Of a stretch of 64,000 nt of DNA, positions 47,675 through 58,856 are shown in pieces. The stretch is taken from positions 1-64,000 of the forward strand of contig JABYQU010000085.1 in NCBI GenBank assembly GCA_022264855.1. Reading direction: 5' to 3'. The position numbers were made by a program, and so were the translations under genes. Origin of the DNA: Lenzites betulinus (lineage: Eukaryota > Basidiomycota > Agaricomycetes > Polyporales > Polyporaceae). Positions within the stretch are counted from its first letter, which is position 1, and each line of letters starts with the position of its first letter. Under the pieces are notes generated by a model. The model saw only the letters and a list, made by a program, of their open reading frames with translations, searched no databases and was not told the DNA's origin.

Positions 47675-48474
47675 GCTAACACTACATTACCAAAACGTCT
47701 GCAAAGGTTCATTCGAGGTACTCAATATTGCTCTCGAGCATCAATTAAACGTCTACTGAATGTCTGAGAATCGTTCTAGGGCCTTGACAGCATGCGAGAG
47801 ATGGCTCTGAGCCCGCCAAGAACTTGAACTTGTTGCAAGCGCTACTATTTGGTACTAGCAACTCGCGTCCACCATCAAAGCTGACTGGTGCTGGGACAAC
47901 GACTGCCACTACCGTAGAAAGAGGCCGAGAACATGGCAATGTTCGAGGTTCATCGCATCGTCTGATCGGGAAGGTATGTCTTGATCGTCCACATGGGCCG
48001 GCCCACCTTCTGACATCTGCAGCAGTATGACTCTCTACTTGTGAGCGTCCGCACAACATGTATCCACTGACTTCGTCCAAAGGCGCGACCACACACTGAA
48101 AACGCCGCATGCACACCCACGGCCGCCGAATCGACATTTTCTGCATATCCTCACGACAACCCCGCCGCGACCCCCAGAAGTTTCAGATGCCATCCCGATA
48201 CTGACAGAATAAGGTCCTCGCGCTCTGGTCTGAGGGACTTCTGCCCGATCCAACACTCTTTCGTGCAAAATGAGAAGAAGGCTCCCAGTCGCCACAGGGA
48301 CCTGGGGCCCTGCTCTGATACCCTACTCTGCCTGAACTACTTACGGCTCCGAGTCGGGCCACCGCGCGCAAGGAAAGCTGCGTCAATGTTGCAGTCCGGG
48401 TGACCTTGTACACAAGATACAAGGAATATTTCAAATCGTAGAGCCCGACATATGCATACTCAGACCCTGCTGCA
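47675..48474. other. Intergenic, no gene seen
   Basis: Short ORFs only. It ends where similarity to the promoter of LRR-like copy 1 begins. Confidence 0.4.
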
Positions 48475-48671
48475 TTTGCTCCGTCGATGTACAAAGCGCT
48501 CTATACGAGCACTGTGCCACTCGGATGTCGTTTGCAGGGTATATGAAGCACGGCTACTTCGACGCTCTCCCTCACACAAGTTATCACATTATTGCTCGTA
48601 CTACTGTGAGTCGCCGCACGGCCTTCTGATCGCGCGTACTCCACACTAATGAACATCCCACCTGCTATTAG
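48475..48671 (+). promoter_or_regulatory. Conserved promoter and 5'-UTR intron of LRR-like copy 2
   Basis: GTCGATGTACAAAGC, a TATA-like CTCTATACG, CACTGTGCCACTCGGATG and GTATATGAAGCACGGCTAC match the region upstream of copy 1. A GTGAGT donor near 48616 and an acceptor TATTAG directly before the ATG at 48672 mirror the 5'-UTR intron of copy 1, even though its internal sequence has diverged. Confidence 0.5.
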
Positions 48672-50134
48672 ATGGACGACATCATCTTCACAGGCCTGCA
48701 GGCATTCAAAACGTATGACTGCGCGGGGAACCGTTTTGTCAAGCTGGGAAGCAGCAACGACGTCCTACGCTTCACCTCCAAACACGCCAAGGCTACCCCG
48801 GGCGATGCCCCCTTCGACGGACTCCATTTCGCCACGGGACCATTGACTCCACGCGCTGCCGCTGCACTCGAGGGCTTCCTCCTTGGGCCCGCACGAAACA
48901 TCAACCTCACGGGCCTCATCATGGACAGCCCGGAGCAGCTGCTGGGGTCCTCCCTGGGTCTAGCGACTGCATTTGCCGGTTTGACCTGCCTCACCCGCCT
49001 CGAACTGAAAGGGGTGGGCCAGCACTCGCGGTCCCTTCTGCGCGCCTTGCACGCCCCGCTCTCCTCAGTCTATCTCGTCATGGTCCCGCTCGAGGAGGAC
49101 GTCGACGAGGACGACGACGACTGGGAGGCGGCGGGACGCAACGCGATGATGCTGCTCGAGAACTTCGAGGACACGCTGGAGACCGTGGTCTGCGAGGGGA
49201 CGAGGGCGCAGTGCGCGGACGACGAGGATTTCCCGCAGGTGTATCACCAGGTGGAGCAGATCTACATGGAGCGCGTCGAGCTCCCGACCACGACCGACTA
49301 TGTCCACGCCTTCCCGCACATAGCGAGGCTTACGATCTCCACGGCGACCGAGGCGTTTGCCAAGCTCCTTGAAACCGGCACCCTGCAGCAGGAGCTCCAC
49401 GAGTGCCGTCGGTTCAACATTAGTGAACAGCGAGTGTGCGGCTCGTGGCAGACGCTCGACTTCTGCGACACGACGGTCGGCACGCTGTATGCCCTGGCGC
49501 TGCAGTGCCATGTCCACTTCCTGCATATTCGCCCTGACATCGTGGGGACTGAGGACATGCTCGGCAGGGTGCTCATGGATACAACGCCGACGCTCCTTAT
49601 GCTGCACGATTTCTCTTTGGGCATGCTTAGCGGCCCTGGCTTCGCATCCCTGATGCAGGGGCCCGCCATGCGCTCAATCGAAACGCTAGAGATCACGCTG
49701 GTGCTCGACGAGAACTCCGGGAAGGACACCATGGCCATCGGGGCCGCCTTCGTAAGCCCCCCAACTCTGCCATATTATAGTCGTGCTTACGCTCAATCCA
49801 GGACGCTGTCATCCATGCCCTGAAACCGCTCCAGATCCAGTCTCTCGGCTTGGGGCTGCTGTGCGAGTGCAAAGATCCTGCGGGGCAGGTCGCGCTCTTG
49901 CCCGCGGCGACGTTCCTCCAGGAGCTCAAAGTGGACGCGCTGGCGAGCTGCCTCCGCACCGCCGTGCGCTCGCGCCCGAACGTCGTCATACGCGTAGACG
50001 TCCCAAATGCGTCCGCCGCGGCTGCGGCGGGGGATGAGCACAAGATCGCAGAGCTGGTCACGTACCGGATGGCGGAGATATACGGCTTGCTGCCGGGGAT
50101 CGCGGCGCGGCGGGTGGGAGCGGAAGATTTTTGA
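48672..50134 (+). CDS. LRR-like family protein, copy 2
   Basis: Exon 1 48672-49751, intron 49752-49801 (GTAAGC ... AATCCAG), exon 2 49802-50134: 470 aa. It is a close paralogue of 3631-5103 in inverted orientation, with the same exon structure and the shared blocks LRFTSKHAKA, GDAPFD, LHFATGPLTPRAAAALEGF, VMVPLEEDVDEDD and TLEITLVLDENSGKD. Both end near ARRV, copy 2 adding GAEDF. The protein is leucine-rich with irregular repeats and an acidic loop around residue 140; no signal peptide. An LRR-like scaffold for protein binding is inferred; no partner or reaction can be named. The 3' flank is also similar to copy 1 for about 130-150 nt past the stop (shared TTCAGGCGCCAAA). Confidence 0.75.
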
Positions 50135-50579
50135 TACAGGCGTTTGTAGTAATTGCAACTTGGACTGAATGCGGTCTGTACTTGGTTGAAATGAGTTATG
50201 TGCCGAGAAGCCAGAAGGTACGACTTATAGTGGTCGCAGCGTTTATAATTTCAGGCGCCAAATGGTGACTGGTAGTACTTACGCCTCCATGGAAAGCGGA
50301 CTGTATACGGTGCTGAAATTCACCCCCTTACTTCAAACTACACGGTGTCAGAGCACACCGTGTTGTGGGCCGCATATCATGGAATATAAGCGGCAGTCTC
50401 GTATTACGCACTTTGCGGTGAGCGAACATGAGGGTAAGAACAGGAGCGGCGCGCGCACAACCAAGTTCGACAGGCGTTGTACAGTTCGGGAACGGAAACG
50501 GGAAACAACAAATTACACATTGCTTTACGTGCCAGCCAGCAGAGACCGCCCGCGCCACCTGCGTCGAGTGGATCTGCAC
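50135..50579. other. Intergenic between convergent genes
   Basis: Holds the 3' end of the duplicated LRR-like block and the 3' flank of the NAP1 gene. No gene seen. Confidence 0.5.
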
Positions 50580-52376
50580 TCACTGCTGCTTGCACTCCTC
50601 CGGGTTCGAGCCCGCGATCGCACCGGCGCCGCGGCCCTTCGGCGGGCCCCGTCTCCTCGCGGGCGGCTCCGCATCCGAGTCTGAGTCCTGCGCGACAGTC
50701 AGCTATGAACAGCGGCGGAGACGACCGCGAGACTCACATCGTCGTCAAAGTCCTCGTCATCGTCATCCTCGAGATCATCAAAGTCATCGTCGTCCTCAAA
50801 GTCCTCGTACTCCAGCGCCTTGCCCGTGAAAAAGTCGATCGCACGCGGGATGATCTGCGTGTGTGGTCAGCGAGGCCGAGCAGGACGCGGACAGCCCGAC
50901 TTACCTTCTCCTTCAGATCCTCGCCGAGCTGGTAGTCGATCTCGAGCCGTTCCTCGAGCTCCTCGAGGTCGTCGTCATCGATCTCCGAGCTGTCGTCGTC
51001 TGACGGCGGCTGCGGCGGGTTGAAGAAGTTGAAGAACGACGCCGTGGGGCGCGCTTTCCGCACCAGCCGTGTGCGGTTGGTGTCTGTCAAGACTGGTCAG
51101 CCATAGATACGCGCGATATACACCTACACGCACTCTTGTTGCGCTGCTTCTTGACCTCGAACTCCTTCGTCAGGTCCTTGTCCTCCTTCCACTTGATCTC
51201 CGTGCCAATCGCGTGATCGTACATGAAATCGCCCGAGTACCCGACCTCCTCCTGGTACAGATACGTCTTCTCGAGCTCCGTGTTCTCAAAAAAGTCGTTC
51301 TTGTCGAAGAAAAAGCGCAGCTTGAACCCCGGTTTCTTTTCCGTTGTCGGCAGGTACTCGATCTGGATGTCCCGCAGGCTCTTGAGCGCGTCCGCGTCCC
51401 GATCCGTGATGATCTCCGAGAACCCCACGTGCGTCCGCAGAGCGGTCAGCCAGAACTCGGGGATCCCGGTGCTCGCGGGCTCAACGTCCTTTGGCAGGGG
51501 CGTGTAATCCGGGTCGTCCTTGGTGGACTGTGCCTCGCCCGCCTCGATTTCCTCGGCGGTCGGTGGTGCCGCGCCAGTAATGATCGCCTGCCGGCGCTCG
51601 TACAGCGGCTTTTGAAGTTCGAGATACTAAGCGCAGAAATGTCAGCACCGCTGAAGAATCGCAGACCACCATGAAAAAATTGCGGTTAAGCAAGAAGAGC
51701 GATCCCATCGCCGACGTTCAATGGCCGCGCTAGGGGAATCGATCCGTGCACGAGGGCCTCGCTGCGACTAGCGACGCGCGCACCACGCCGAAAAGGCGAC
51801 TTGGTGGGCCCACCCCACAAATCGCGCACGGCAAGGCGACATCGCGGGTGAGCGGCCCGCTCTAAGACCGTCCAGCCTGTCTGGACAGACGAAAAGCATC
51901 GCGATGTGCGGAAGCAAGGCGATCAACGCCCCGAGCGCAGATCCTGCGTGCTAGACAGTGCACCACCGCACAAAGAGAACGCGCAAAGGACGATGGAAAA
52001 GTAGACACCAGGCGACACACACCTTCTTCTCAAGCTCGAGACATTCGCGCTTGTACTGATTCTGAAGCGCGACCTGCTTGACTTGGACGCCTTTCAGAGC
52101 CTCGACGTTCTTCTTGACCTCGACCGGGAGGCTCTCGACGTAGCCGGAGCTCTTGCCTACGAGGCCGGAGAGCTTGCCATGGACAAGGCCGAGCATGGCC
52201 TGCTGGACTGCACCGGCCTCGTCCTCCTCGTCCTCATCGTCGGGCTCGGCATCCTCGTCGATGTCGGGCACGGTAGGGCGGGAGAGACCTGCTGCGATGG
52301 GGGCATGGGTGAGAGGGGTGTTTTGCGGGGTGGGTGCGGTGGGGTCGTAATGGTTGATGGGGATCGTCGAAGACAT
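50580..52376 (-). CDS. NAP1: Nucleosome assembly protein 1 (histone chaperone)
   Basis: Exons 52376-52023, 51626-51134, 51083-50905, 50854-50738 and 50687-50580, in phase, 416 aa. NAP1 chaperones H2A-H2B and shuttles between cytoplasm and nucleus. Seen: an acidic N-terminal stretch (EDAEPDDEDEEDE), the dimerisation helix (QNQYKRECLELEKK), the NAP core (GIPEFWLTALRTH, LRDIQIEYL, GFKLRFFFDKNDFFEN, GTEIKWKEDKDLT), SFFNFFNPPQPP, and a long acidic tail (DDDDFDDLEDDDDEDFDDD). The protein ends NPEECKQQ, the CaaX-like end also found in animal NAP1L1, where it is farnesylated. Intron 1 is 396 nt, far longer than the other three (50 nt each). Divergent from the zf-4CXXC_R1 gene across 334 bp. Confidence 0.95.
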
Positions 52377-52710
52377 CGTGAGGGGCGGCGAGGAGAGAGC
52401 GAACGGCAGCGGAGAGAAAGAAAGATCGCCCGAGCGCGCGAGCCGAGCCTTCTCGTTCAAGCTCCGATGCTGTCGCATTACTTGCTTGTCAGGATGTTTT
52501 CAACGTCCGATAGCAGAATGCAGCTCCGATGATGTTCTGCCACAGTCGCATTACTTACCCGGTATACCACAGCTGTTTTCATGACCGGAAGCGCGCGTGA
52601 GTCGCGTCGCGTGCACGCAGCCTCGTATATCATATCACAGAGTCCGCTCCTTGTCCTCTTCACCTCGATCTCTACCACCAGGCCCCGCTGCGCGACACGG
52701 CGCGCTCGCC
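52377..52710. promoter_or_regulatory. Divergent promoter of NAP1 and the zf-4CXXC_R1 gene
   Basis: 334 bp between the two start codons, both genes concerned with chromatin. The sequence contains no other ORF worth calling. Specific factor sites were not identified. Confidence 0.4.
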
Positions 52711-55700
52711 ATGTCTGGCATCGTCTACTCTGAGCTCGCGAACTGGGACGGCGGGCAGCCCGCCGGCACCGACACGCGCGAGCCGCCCGCTCACGACGGA
52801 GACCACTTGGTGTCTATGTTGGGTTCTGCCTCGGGATCTCGACCTGCTGCTATGGCTAGGACTGCCGCCGCCGCCGCTGACGGCCACGGCACAGACAGCG
52901 CTCACATCGAGAACAGGCGCAAGGGAGGATCTGCGTCAAGCGCGGGCGCGAGCAAGGTTAGCTCGGGTCGCACTCCAGCCCGAGACAGGAAACTGAATAT
53001 CCTCTAGTCCTCGTTCTCCCGCCCTCCGCCGCCTCCGACGACGCCCACGACGACGAGGACAACGGTCAGTGCTCAGTCAGTACCCTCACCGCGCCTCCAG
53101 CACGCCCCGGGCCCGGTGCAGCCTATGCAACCACCGATTCCCGCAGGGACGAGCGCGAGCCACGCGCATTACTGGGGCGTCTTCTCCGCGAATCCCCCGC
53201 TCGAGCAAGCTCAAGCGGCCCCTCTCAGCTCCCCAGACAACAACTCAGTCCGTCCCTCTCTGCCTTCTCTCCGCCTCTCGCTGATTTTCCCGCTAGTCCG
53301 TGAACGTATACCCCACGCTCCAGGCCATTCTTGATGCCCTTCACCCCGCTCAACAATCCGCCTCCGCGGCGGATAATTCGGGTTTGCCCCTCGTCCCACC
53401 CCTTGACGACGACCGCAACTCCCTCCTCGACGCCGATGGCGAGACTGATCACGAGAGCGTGGACTCTGTGTATGCCGTCTCTGTCACCCCAGTCCGGCCT
53501 GAACCACGTCTATCGGGGTCGACGCAAGGGAACACGACGACGGTGAGTATACGATCTGTTCGCTGCTCGCCTCACAGGCTCACTTCAATCACACCACTTC
53601 AGAGCGACGCGCGGGACTCGACGGAGAGCACCGCGATTGCCCGCAGTCGCGCCCCGAGCTTCGAGTCTTTTGACCATTCAGCGCGAAAGCATACAGACGC
53701 GTCCTTCTCCGACGAGTATATCGAGGCGTTCCAGTCCTATTATGTTTCTCCATCGGTCAGTTGCTGCGCAGTTTGTCCTTGGCGCGCGTGCTCATCGTCG
53801 CTTTTAGCCCTCGGTGCAGACTATCCAGTCGTCCTCGCCGCCTCAGGCGACGCCTGCTGGGGCGTCCTCCCAGGCCTCGCCACCACAGCTGTACCAAAGA
53901 TCCTCACTCTCGCAGATCCACCCTCCATCTTCGCCCCTACAAATACAGTCCGGATCCCCGTCCCCCCACCCGCGTTCTGAACCGACAACAAATGCTATCG
54001 CGGGGCCCTCAAACCCTCGTCGTCGTCCTCGGACCCCCGAGTCATGGCAGGTCAGTCTGCACGTACATGCTCACGACCCGTACGGCGCGCTGATATATGC
54101 ACAGACGCCCAGTACGAACACTTACTCCCCCTCCCTCAGCCCCCTCACCCCCGTCACTGCCTCGTCTCCGCTCTCTGCCAGGTCGGTGCCCGCGAAGCGG
54201 CGGCGACTCATGCTCGCCCAACCGTACGTAGACGTGCCGCGCCTGCCCACGACGCGTCCGCGCGTGCTATACCGACCGGCGAGCGAAATCCCGGCCTTGC
54301 AGGAGGGATCGCCGGAACACGACTACGCGGGCGAGCTCCAGCGCGCATTGAATCATGCGGCGACGACGAATGCGGCACTCATGGACAGTGAGGAGGACGA
54401 ACTGCATGTTGCATCGTTGTCTGCTGGGAGTGCGGGACGGATGGCGGCCGCGCGGCAGCGTCGCCAACGCGCATCGAAAAGTGATAAGGAGACTGCGAGT
54501 GTTAGTGCTGCGTCGAGCGGTCCTAAAAAGCGCGGCCGTCCTCCCGGGTCGAAGAACAAAGCGAGGCCAAAGCCGAAAGCAGTCGAAGAGACCGAAGCCG
54601 TGCCTGTCCCGCAAGAGGAAGAAGAGGAAGAAGAGGAAGAGGAGATCGAACATCGTCCCGCGGACGCGCTGGAGCCATATGAGCCTTCCGTGGACGTCGA
54701 TCTAGGCGAGCTGCCGCTACCGTGCGCGGCGCTGTTCGTAGCCGCGTTCCGTGCGGCCTACGTGGGTCGAGTTCGCCCAGCTCGCCCATCTGCGATACAA
54801 CCTGTCTTAGCCAGGAAGACCAGCGTGCCGATCCCCAGGCGAACTAATTCCAAGAAGGCAAAGCTACTACCTGCGGCACTCCCGTCTACAGAGCCCCATT
54901 CTTCTTCTCCGCCGTTACCTCGACTGGCGCCATCGCCCCGGCCTGCAACAACCACCTTGTCGACCCCGAATATTACTACAGCTCCGTTGAGTCCGTTACA
55001 ATTGCGATCCTCGCAATCCACCAGCTCGACTTTCAGCGGCCTCGACGTCCTCGCAAGCTTCGGCCCCTCCCCGCCCTCCGGCTCCGGCTCCAGCTCGAAC
55101 ATGCCGAACGACACCAGTCCACACATACCCCGCTCCCCGACGCGCCAAACAGACACCCACGCCCATTCTCCCAACACCCTGCGCAGCCCCCCGCCCCAGA
55201 CGGCCGCCGTCATGGACTTCCACCACGCGGACGCGGACGCCCCAGCGTCGCACTACGGCCCAGCGGGCGTCGCGGATATGTTCGCGGCGGAGAAGGCCCT
55301 GCGCGACGTGCACAACGAGTTCGGCGCGCCGTCTGAGGCGGACCATCCCCCGCCCGACGCATACTTCGCACCTGAGGACCTGGAGATGTCTTACCACGAG
55401 GGAGCGCACGAGTGGCTGGCCGACGCGGGCCCGCTCGCGCACGCGCCGGGTGGGACGATTGATCCGTCGCTCCTCGGCGGCGTGCGCCCCGCGTCGCCAT
55501 CCCCACCGCCGTCGGCGGAGGAGCAGACTGGAAACCGAGCGCTCCGCGTGGCGGGCCCGTCGACCGTCCGCGCAGAGAGGGGGCGCGTGCCGTCTCCGGC
55601 GTCGGCCGAGTCCAGGAGGGGTAGGTCGGACCCGGGCTCTGGATCGGGTTCGGACGCGGGATCGGAGTATCGCGCGCGGACGGCGTCGACTTCGTCGGTC

Positions 55701-55760
55701 GCAAGCGGCGAGGACAGCGATGTGCCGCTGTCGCGCAAGCGTAAGCGGTCGGCGGAGGCT

Positions 55761-55795
<35 letters not shown>

Positions 55796-57179
55796 GTTGC
55801 CCGTGCGGTTGCTCTGCGAGGAGGAGCGCCAGGACGCGAAACGGCCGCGGAGGTTGACGGAGCGTGCGCTCGCGAATTATCGCGAGGCGGAAGGGATGGA
55901 CGGGCCGCGGACGACGCCTGAGGTTCAAGATGCGCGCAAGAGCGCGGGAAAGGGGAAAGGAAAGGGGAAAGGGAAGGGAAAAGGAAAGGGCAGCGCGAAG
56001 CGTACAGAAGTTGCAGAGGAGCAGGTCCGGGCGTCTTCGAGCGACATCGACGACATCAGGGCGCTCGCAGAGGCCCCGACCTTCTGCCACCAGTGCCGAC
56101 GGACATCGGACATCGAGAAGATGCGCTGCACGACGACGAGGCGCTCCGGCGAGCAGTGCGGACTCCGCTTCTGCGAGCGATGCATCCTGAACAGGTCAGC
56201 CCCGCACCCCGCCCGCCTTGCCCCCGAGGGGACCGCCCACTGACGGCCACGCGTTTACTACAGGTACCCCGAGATCACGTTCAACGCGTACGCGGTGCGC
56301 TTCGTGTGTCCCCGCTGCACGGACACCTGTAACTGCACGTCGTGCTGCGCGCGCCGCGGCGAGGCGTACATCTCCGCGCGCGTCGGGAAGCTGCCCCCGC
56401 CTGGCTCCGAGGAGGCGCGCGCGCTCGCGGCGGAGGCGGAGGCGGCGCTGCTGCGCGACGCTGCTGTTGCACGCCCGCGTAAGACGCTGTCTGTGCGGCT
56501 GAAGGTGGGGAAGAAGCTGAAGCCGAAGCTGGCGCTCCCCGGGGGCCAGTACTTTGGCGTTATCTATGGCCTTGGGGGCGAGCGCGTCGGCGCAGGATTC
56601 GTCGGTCCGGATAGGGAAGGCATCGTGCTGGGCACAGGACACCGCTCGAAAGTGGTTGCGTATGTGGGCAAGCCCCGTCGACGTGCGCACCCGCCCTCGG
56701 CAGCTCTACAGACCGGCGACACAAGTCTCCCCGTGGCCCGAACGAGTCCCCCCTTGAATGGCGCGCCGTTAGACGCGTCCGTCACCATGTCCGCCAACGC
56801 GCCGCCCCCGAGCGGCGCGCCCCTCCCGTCTGCAAATCCCATCGCGAGCACGGACGCCCCCGAGCCTCTACGTCGCGCATACATCGGGGCGCGTGCTGCG
56901 CTCTACGACAACACCTACGTCTCGATGGAGACCCTCTTCGCTCTCATGGCCTCCGAACGCGACCCGGGCCCGACCGCGGACGCACCCTCCCCCTGCGGCC
57001 ACGAGTGGGCCGCGCCGTCCTCGGACCCGGACCCGGCGGGGTCGATGCAGGGCGACGGGCCGTCGACGGACGGCGCGGATGGGCAGGGCGGGCACGCGGA
57101 GCCGCCGCGCACGGAGGATGTGCAGTGGGCGATTGCGGAGGCGCTGCATGCGATCGCGGTCGACGCGGCGAGGGGCTAG
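52711..57179 (+). CDS. Large chromatin protein: AT-hook and zf-4CXXC_R1 zinc finger
   Basis: Exons 52711-52956, 53008-53247, 53297-53542, 53603-53755, 53808-54050, 54105-56194 and 56264-57179, in phase, 1377 aa. The first 1000 residues are mostly disordered and Ser/Pro-rich. In order: an AT-hook (KKRGRPPGSKNKA, about residue 550), an acidic run (EEEEEEEEEE), a polyglutamine run coded by a CAG repeat, a (GK)n run, then the zinc finger: CHQCRRTSDIEKMRC ... FCERCILNRYPEI ... FVCPRCTDTCNCTSCCARRG, interrupted by intron 6. This Cys-rich domain (zf-4CXXC_R1) is that of the CDCA7/JPO and MAO-A repressor R1 group, DNA-binding chromatin factors; CDCA7 recruits the HELLS remodeller in animals. A comparable role here is inference. 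The 54-nt intron 54051-54104 is a multiple of three and may be retained. The start codon is the least certain part. Confidence 0.85.
55759..55793 (+). repeat. CAG trinucleotide repeat coding polyglutamine
   Basis: About eleven CAG codons in a row within the zf-4CXXC_R1 gene; prone to length change. Confidence 0.85.
55947..55993 (+). repeat. GGGAAA-type hexamer repeat coding (Gly-Lys)n
   Basis: Degenerate GGNAAR units give alternating Gly-Lys for about 15 residues, a basic low-complexity segment between the polyglutamine run and the zinc finger. Confidence 0.8.
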
Positions 57180-57532
57180 CTCGAGCGAGGGGGGTCGTTT
57201 ATACGTCTTTTGGAGCGTTGGTCGTTGCTCGTGCTGTCGCGAGCTTTTTGATCTTACGAGTTTTTTGCATTTGTCTTGGCTGTAATTTCGAGTTTGTGGT
57301 ATACGTATATTTGTCGTACATAAAGTATCTTAGTCGCGTCTATTCGCAATGTTGGAGCCAGGCGATCGCGTCGGGCAGTATGGACATTAATCTTCTCTCC
57401 GACAGGGTGCTCTGCACACGTCGTCGAGGCACGCCCACTGTGTATAGTAGTATCACGCCGGGGAGAGACAACTCATTTGTGCTCCCAAGTTACATTAGCC
57501 TACATGCCTGTCTGCGTCAGCCTGCGCTAAGA

Positions 57533-58628
57533 CTACATCAACCCAGCGACCTGCTCGAACGAGTCGACGGCAAGATCGACTTCACCTCCCTCTGCCTTGC
57601 TCTTGACCGAGTCTCGGACGCCGATGTCTTCCGTCGGCCGTCGAACGTACACCGTCTTCATCCCATGGCTCGCTGCAGCACGGAGGTCGCCGATGTGTGC
57701 TGCGACGAGCGCGCACTTCTCAGGCGGTACGGACAGATGCTGGAGGGCGCCGAGATAGACTTTGGGGTTCCTGACGAGGAGTGTGAGGGGATTTTTCAGA
57801 TGGGGCGCAAATGTGGCGACTCACGGCTTGTACGACCCGAGGAGCTCCCCGGAGAACACGACGTCCCAAGGAAGGTCCGCGTGCTTGGCCTGCATGCAGA
57901 AGTACAATTCATGAACAAGCTCGGTCGAGCACGCTGACGGCGCTCACCATGTCCACGAGCAGCCGCACGTTTCCGTTGGAAAGCGTTCCGATGACTGCCT
58001 TCTTTTTCATGGCATATAGGCCGCGGCTGCTGTCCGGCCAGCCTGTTGTTTGGGAGGATATCATCAGCACGAAGACCGCTCGCTCGAGATGACATGTGTT
58101 GCAGTTGCAGACCATTGAGCTTGTGCCAGAACTGGACCATCTCAGCTCGCTTGGGATCGTCCCAGAGAGAGGCGAGGTGGTTCCATCGCGGCGACTCGAG
58201 CATTTCGTCAAGTATCTGAGAGGTATTGTGTAACTTCCTACTAGTACTGTATTCATTCACTGTGAAAGAAGATCTCGTACCTCTCTGTGCATGATGTCTA
58301 CGTTCGTCGAACCTTTGCCGCCGCCGGCGACCCGGGAGCTGTGAGGTGATCAGCCTGGGACACGGCGATCATGTGTGACCAACCTACGTATAATCCCTGT
58401 ATCCTTGCCGCCACTCCTTCGCGAAACCTCCCCAGTCTGTAGATGGAGTAGATTATAAGTACGATAGTCGCATTGCGGTGCTTTCTCTCCTGATCACGAC
58501 AGACCTTCGTCACGGTGTTGAGGGCCTGCAAAGTCCGTAAGCGCGCTTGTAATGCTGCCGTACCAGTCGACGACTGTGCCGAAGACGTCAAAGACGTATG
58601 CCTCAACCCCTTCGAGTGGCTTGGACAT
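57533..58628 (-). CDS. 2-haloacid dehalogenase-like HAD hydrolase (type II)
   Basis: Exons 58628-58505, 58436-58388, 58338-58281, 58215-58113, 58042-57948, 57889-57825 and 57770-57533, in phase, 243 aa. HAD motifs: I, VFDVFGTVVDW, with nucleophile Asp14; II, IGTLSNGNVRLLVDM (Ser/Asn); III, the Lys of GSYKPNPKVY; IV, AAHIGDLRAAASHGMKTVYV. The pattern matches type II 2-haloacid dehalogenases, which replace halogen by water on short 2-haloacids through an aspartyl ester. Many fungal members have other small substrates, so the true substrate is open. The tail converges on the zf-4CXXC_R1 gene (354 bp apart); Ssz1 follows on the same strand, 228 bp upstream of the start. Confidence 0.9.
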
Positions 58629-58856
58629 CGTAGTTTTCCTGATTCGCGCTGTTGTCGACGGTGACTTGCAGGTGAGACTGTCGACGGGATCGGAGGCCGG
58701 GAGCCCGTATGGCGTCATGTTTAGCTTATGTGTGCCGTTCACATGCGCAGGCTAGTCGGCGGTGGAGGCACAGTGCGAGCGTTAAGGTCGACACGCTTCG
58801 GCGAAAAAGGATGTTCAGTGCAGGTCTATTGGGCTCAATAGTACAGAGAAAGGAGA

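Noticed and set aside
54996..56090. 364-codon minus-strand ORF
   Set aside because: Antisense shadow of the large exon of the zf-4CXXC_R1 gene, Arg-rich and without domains.
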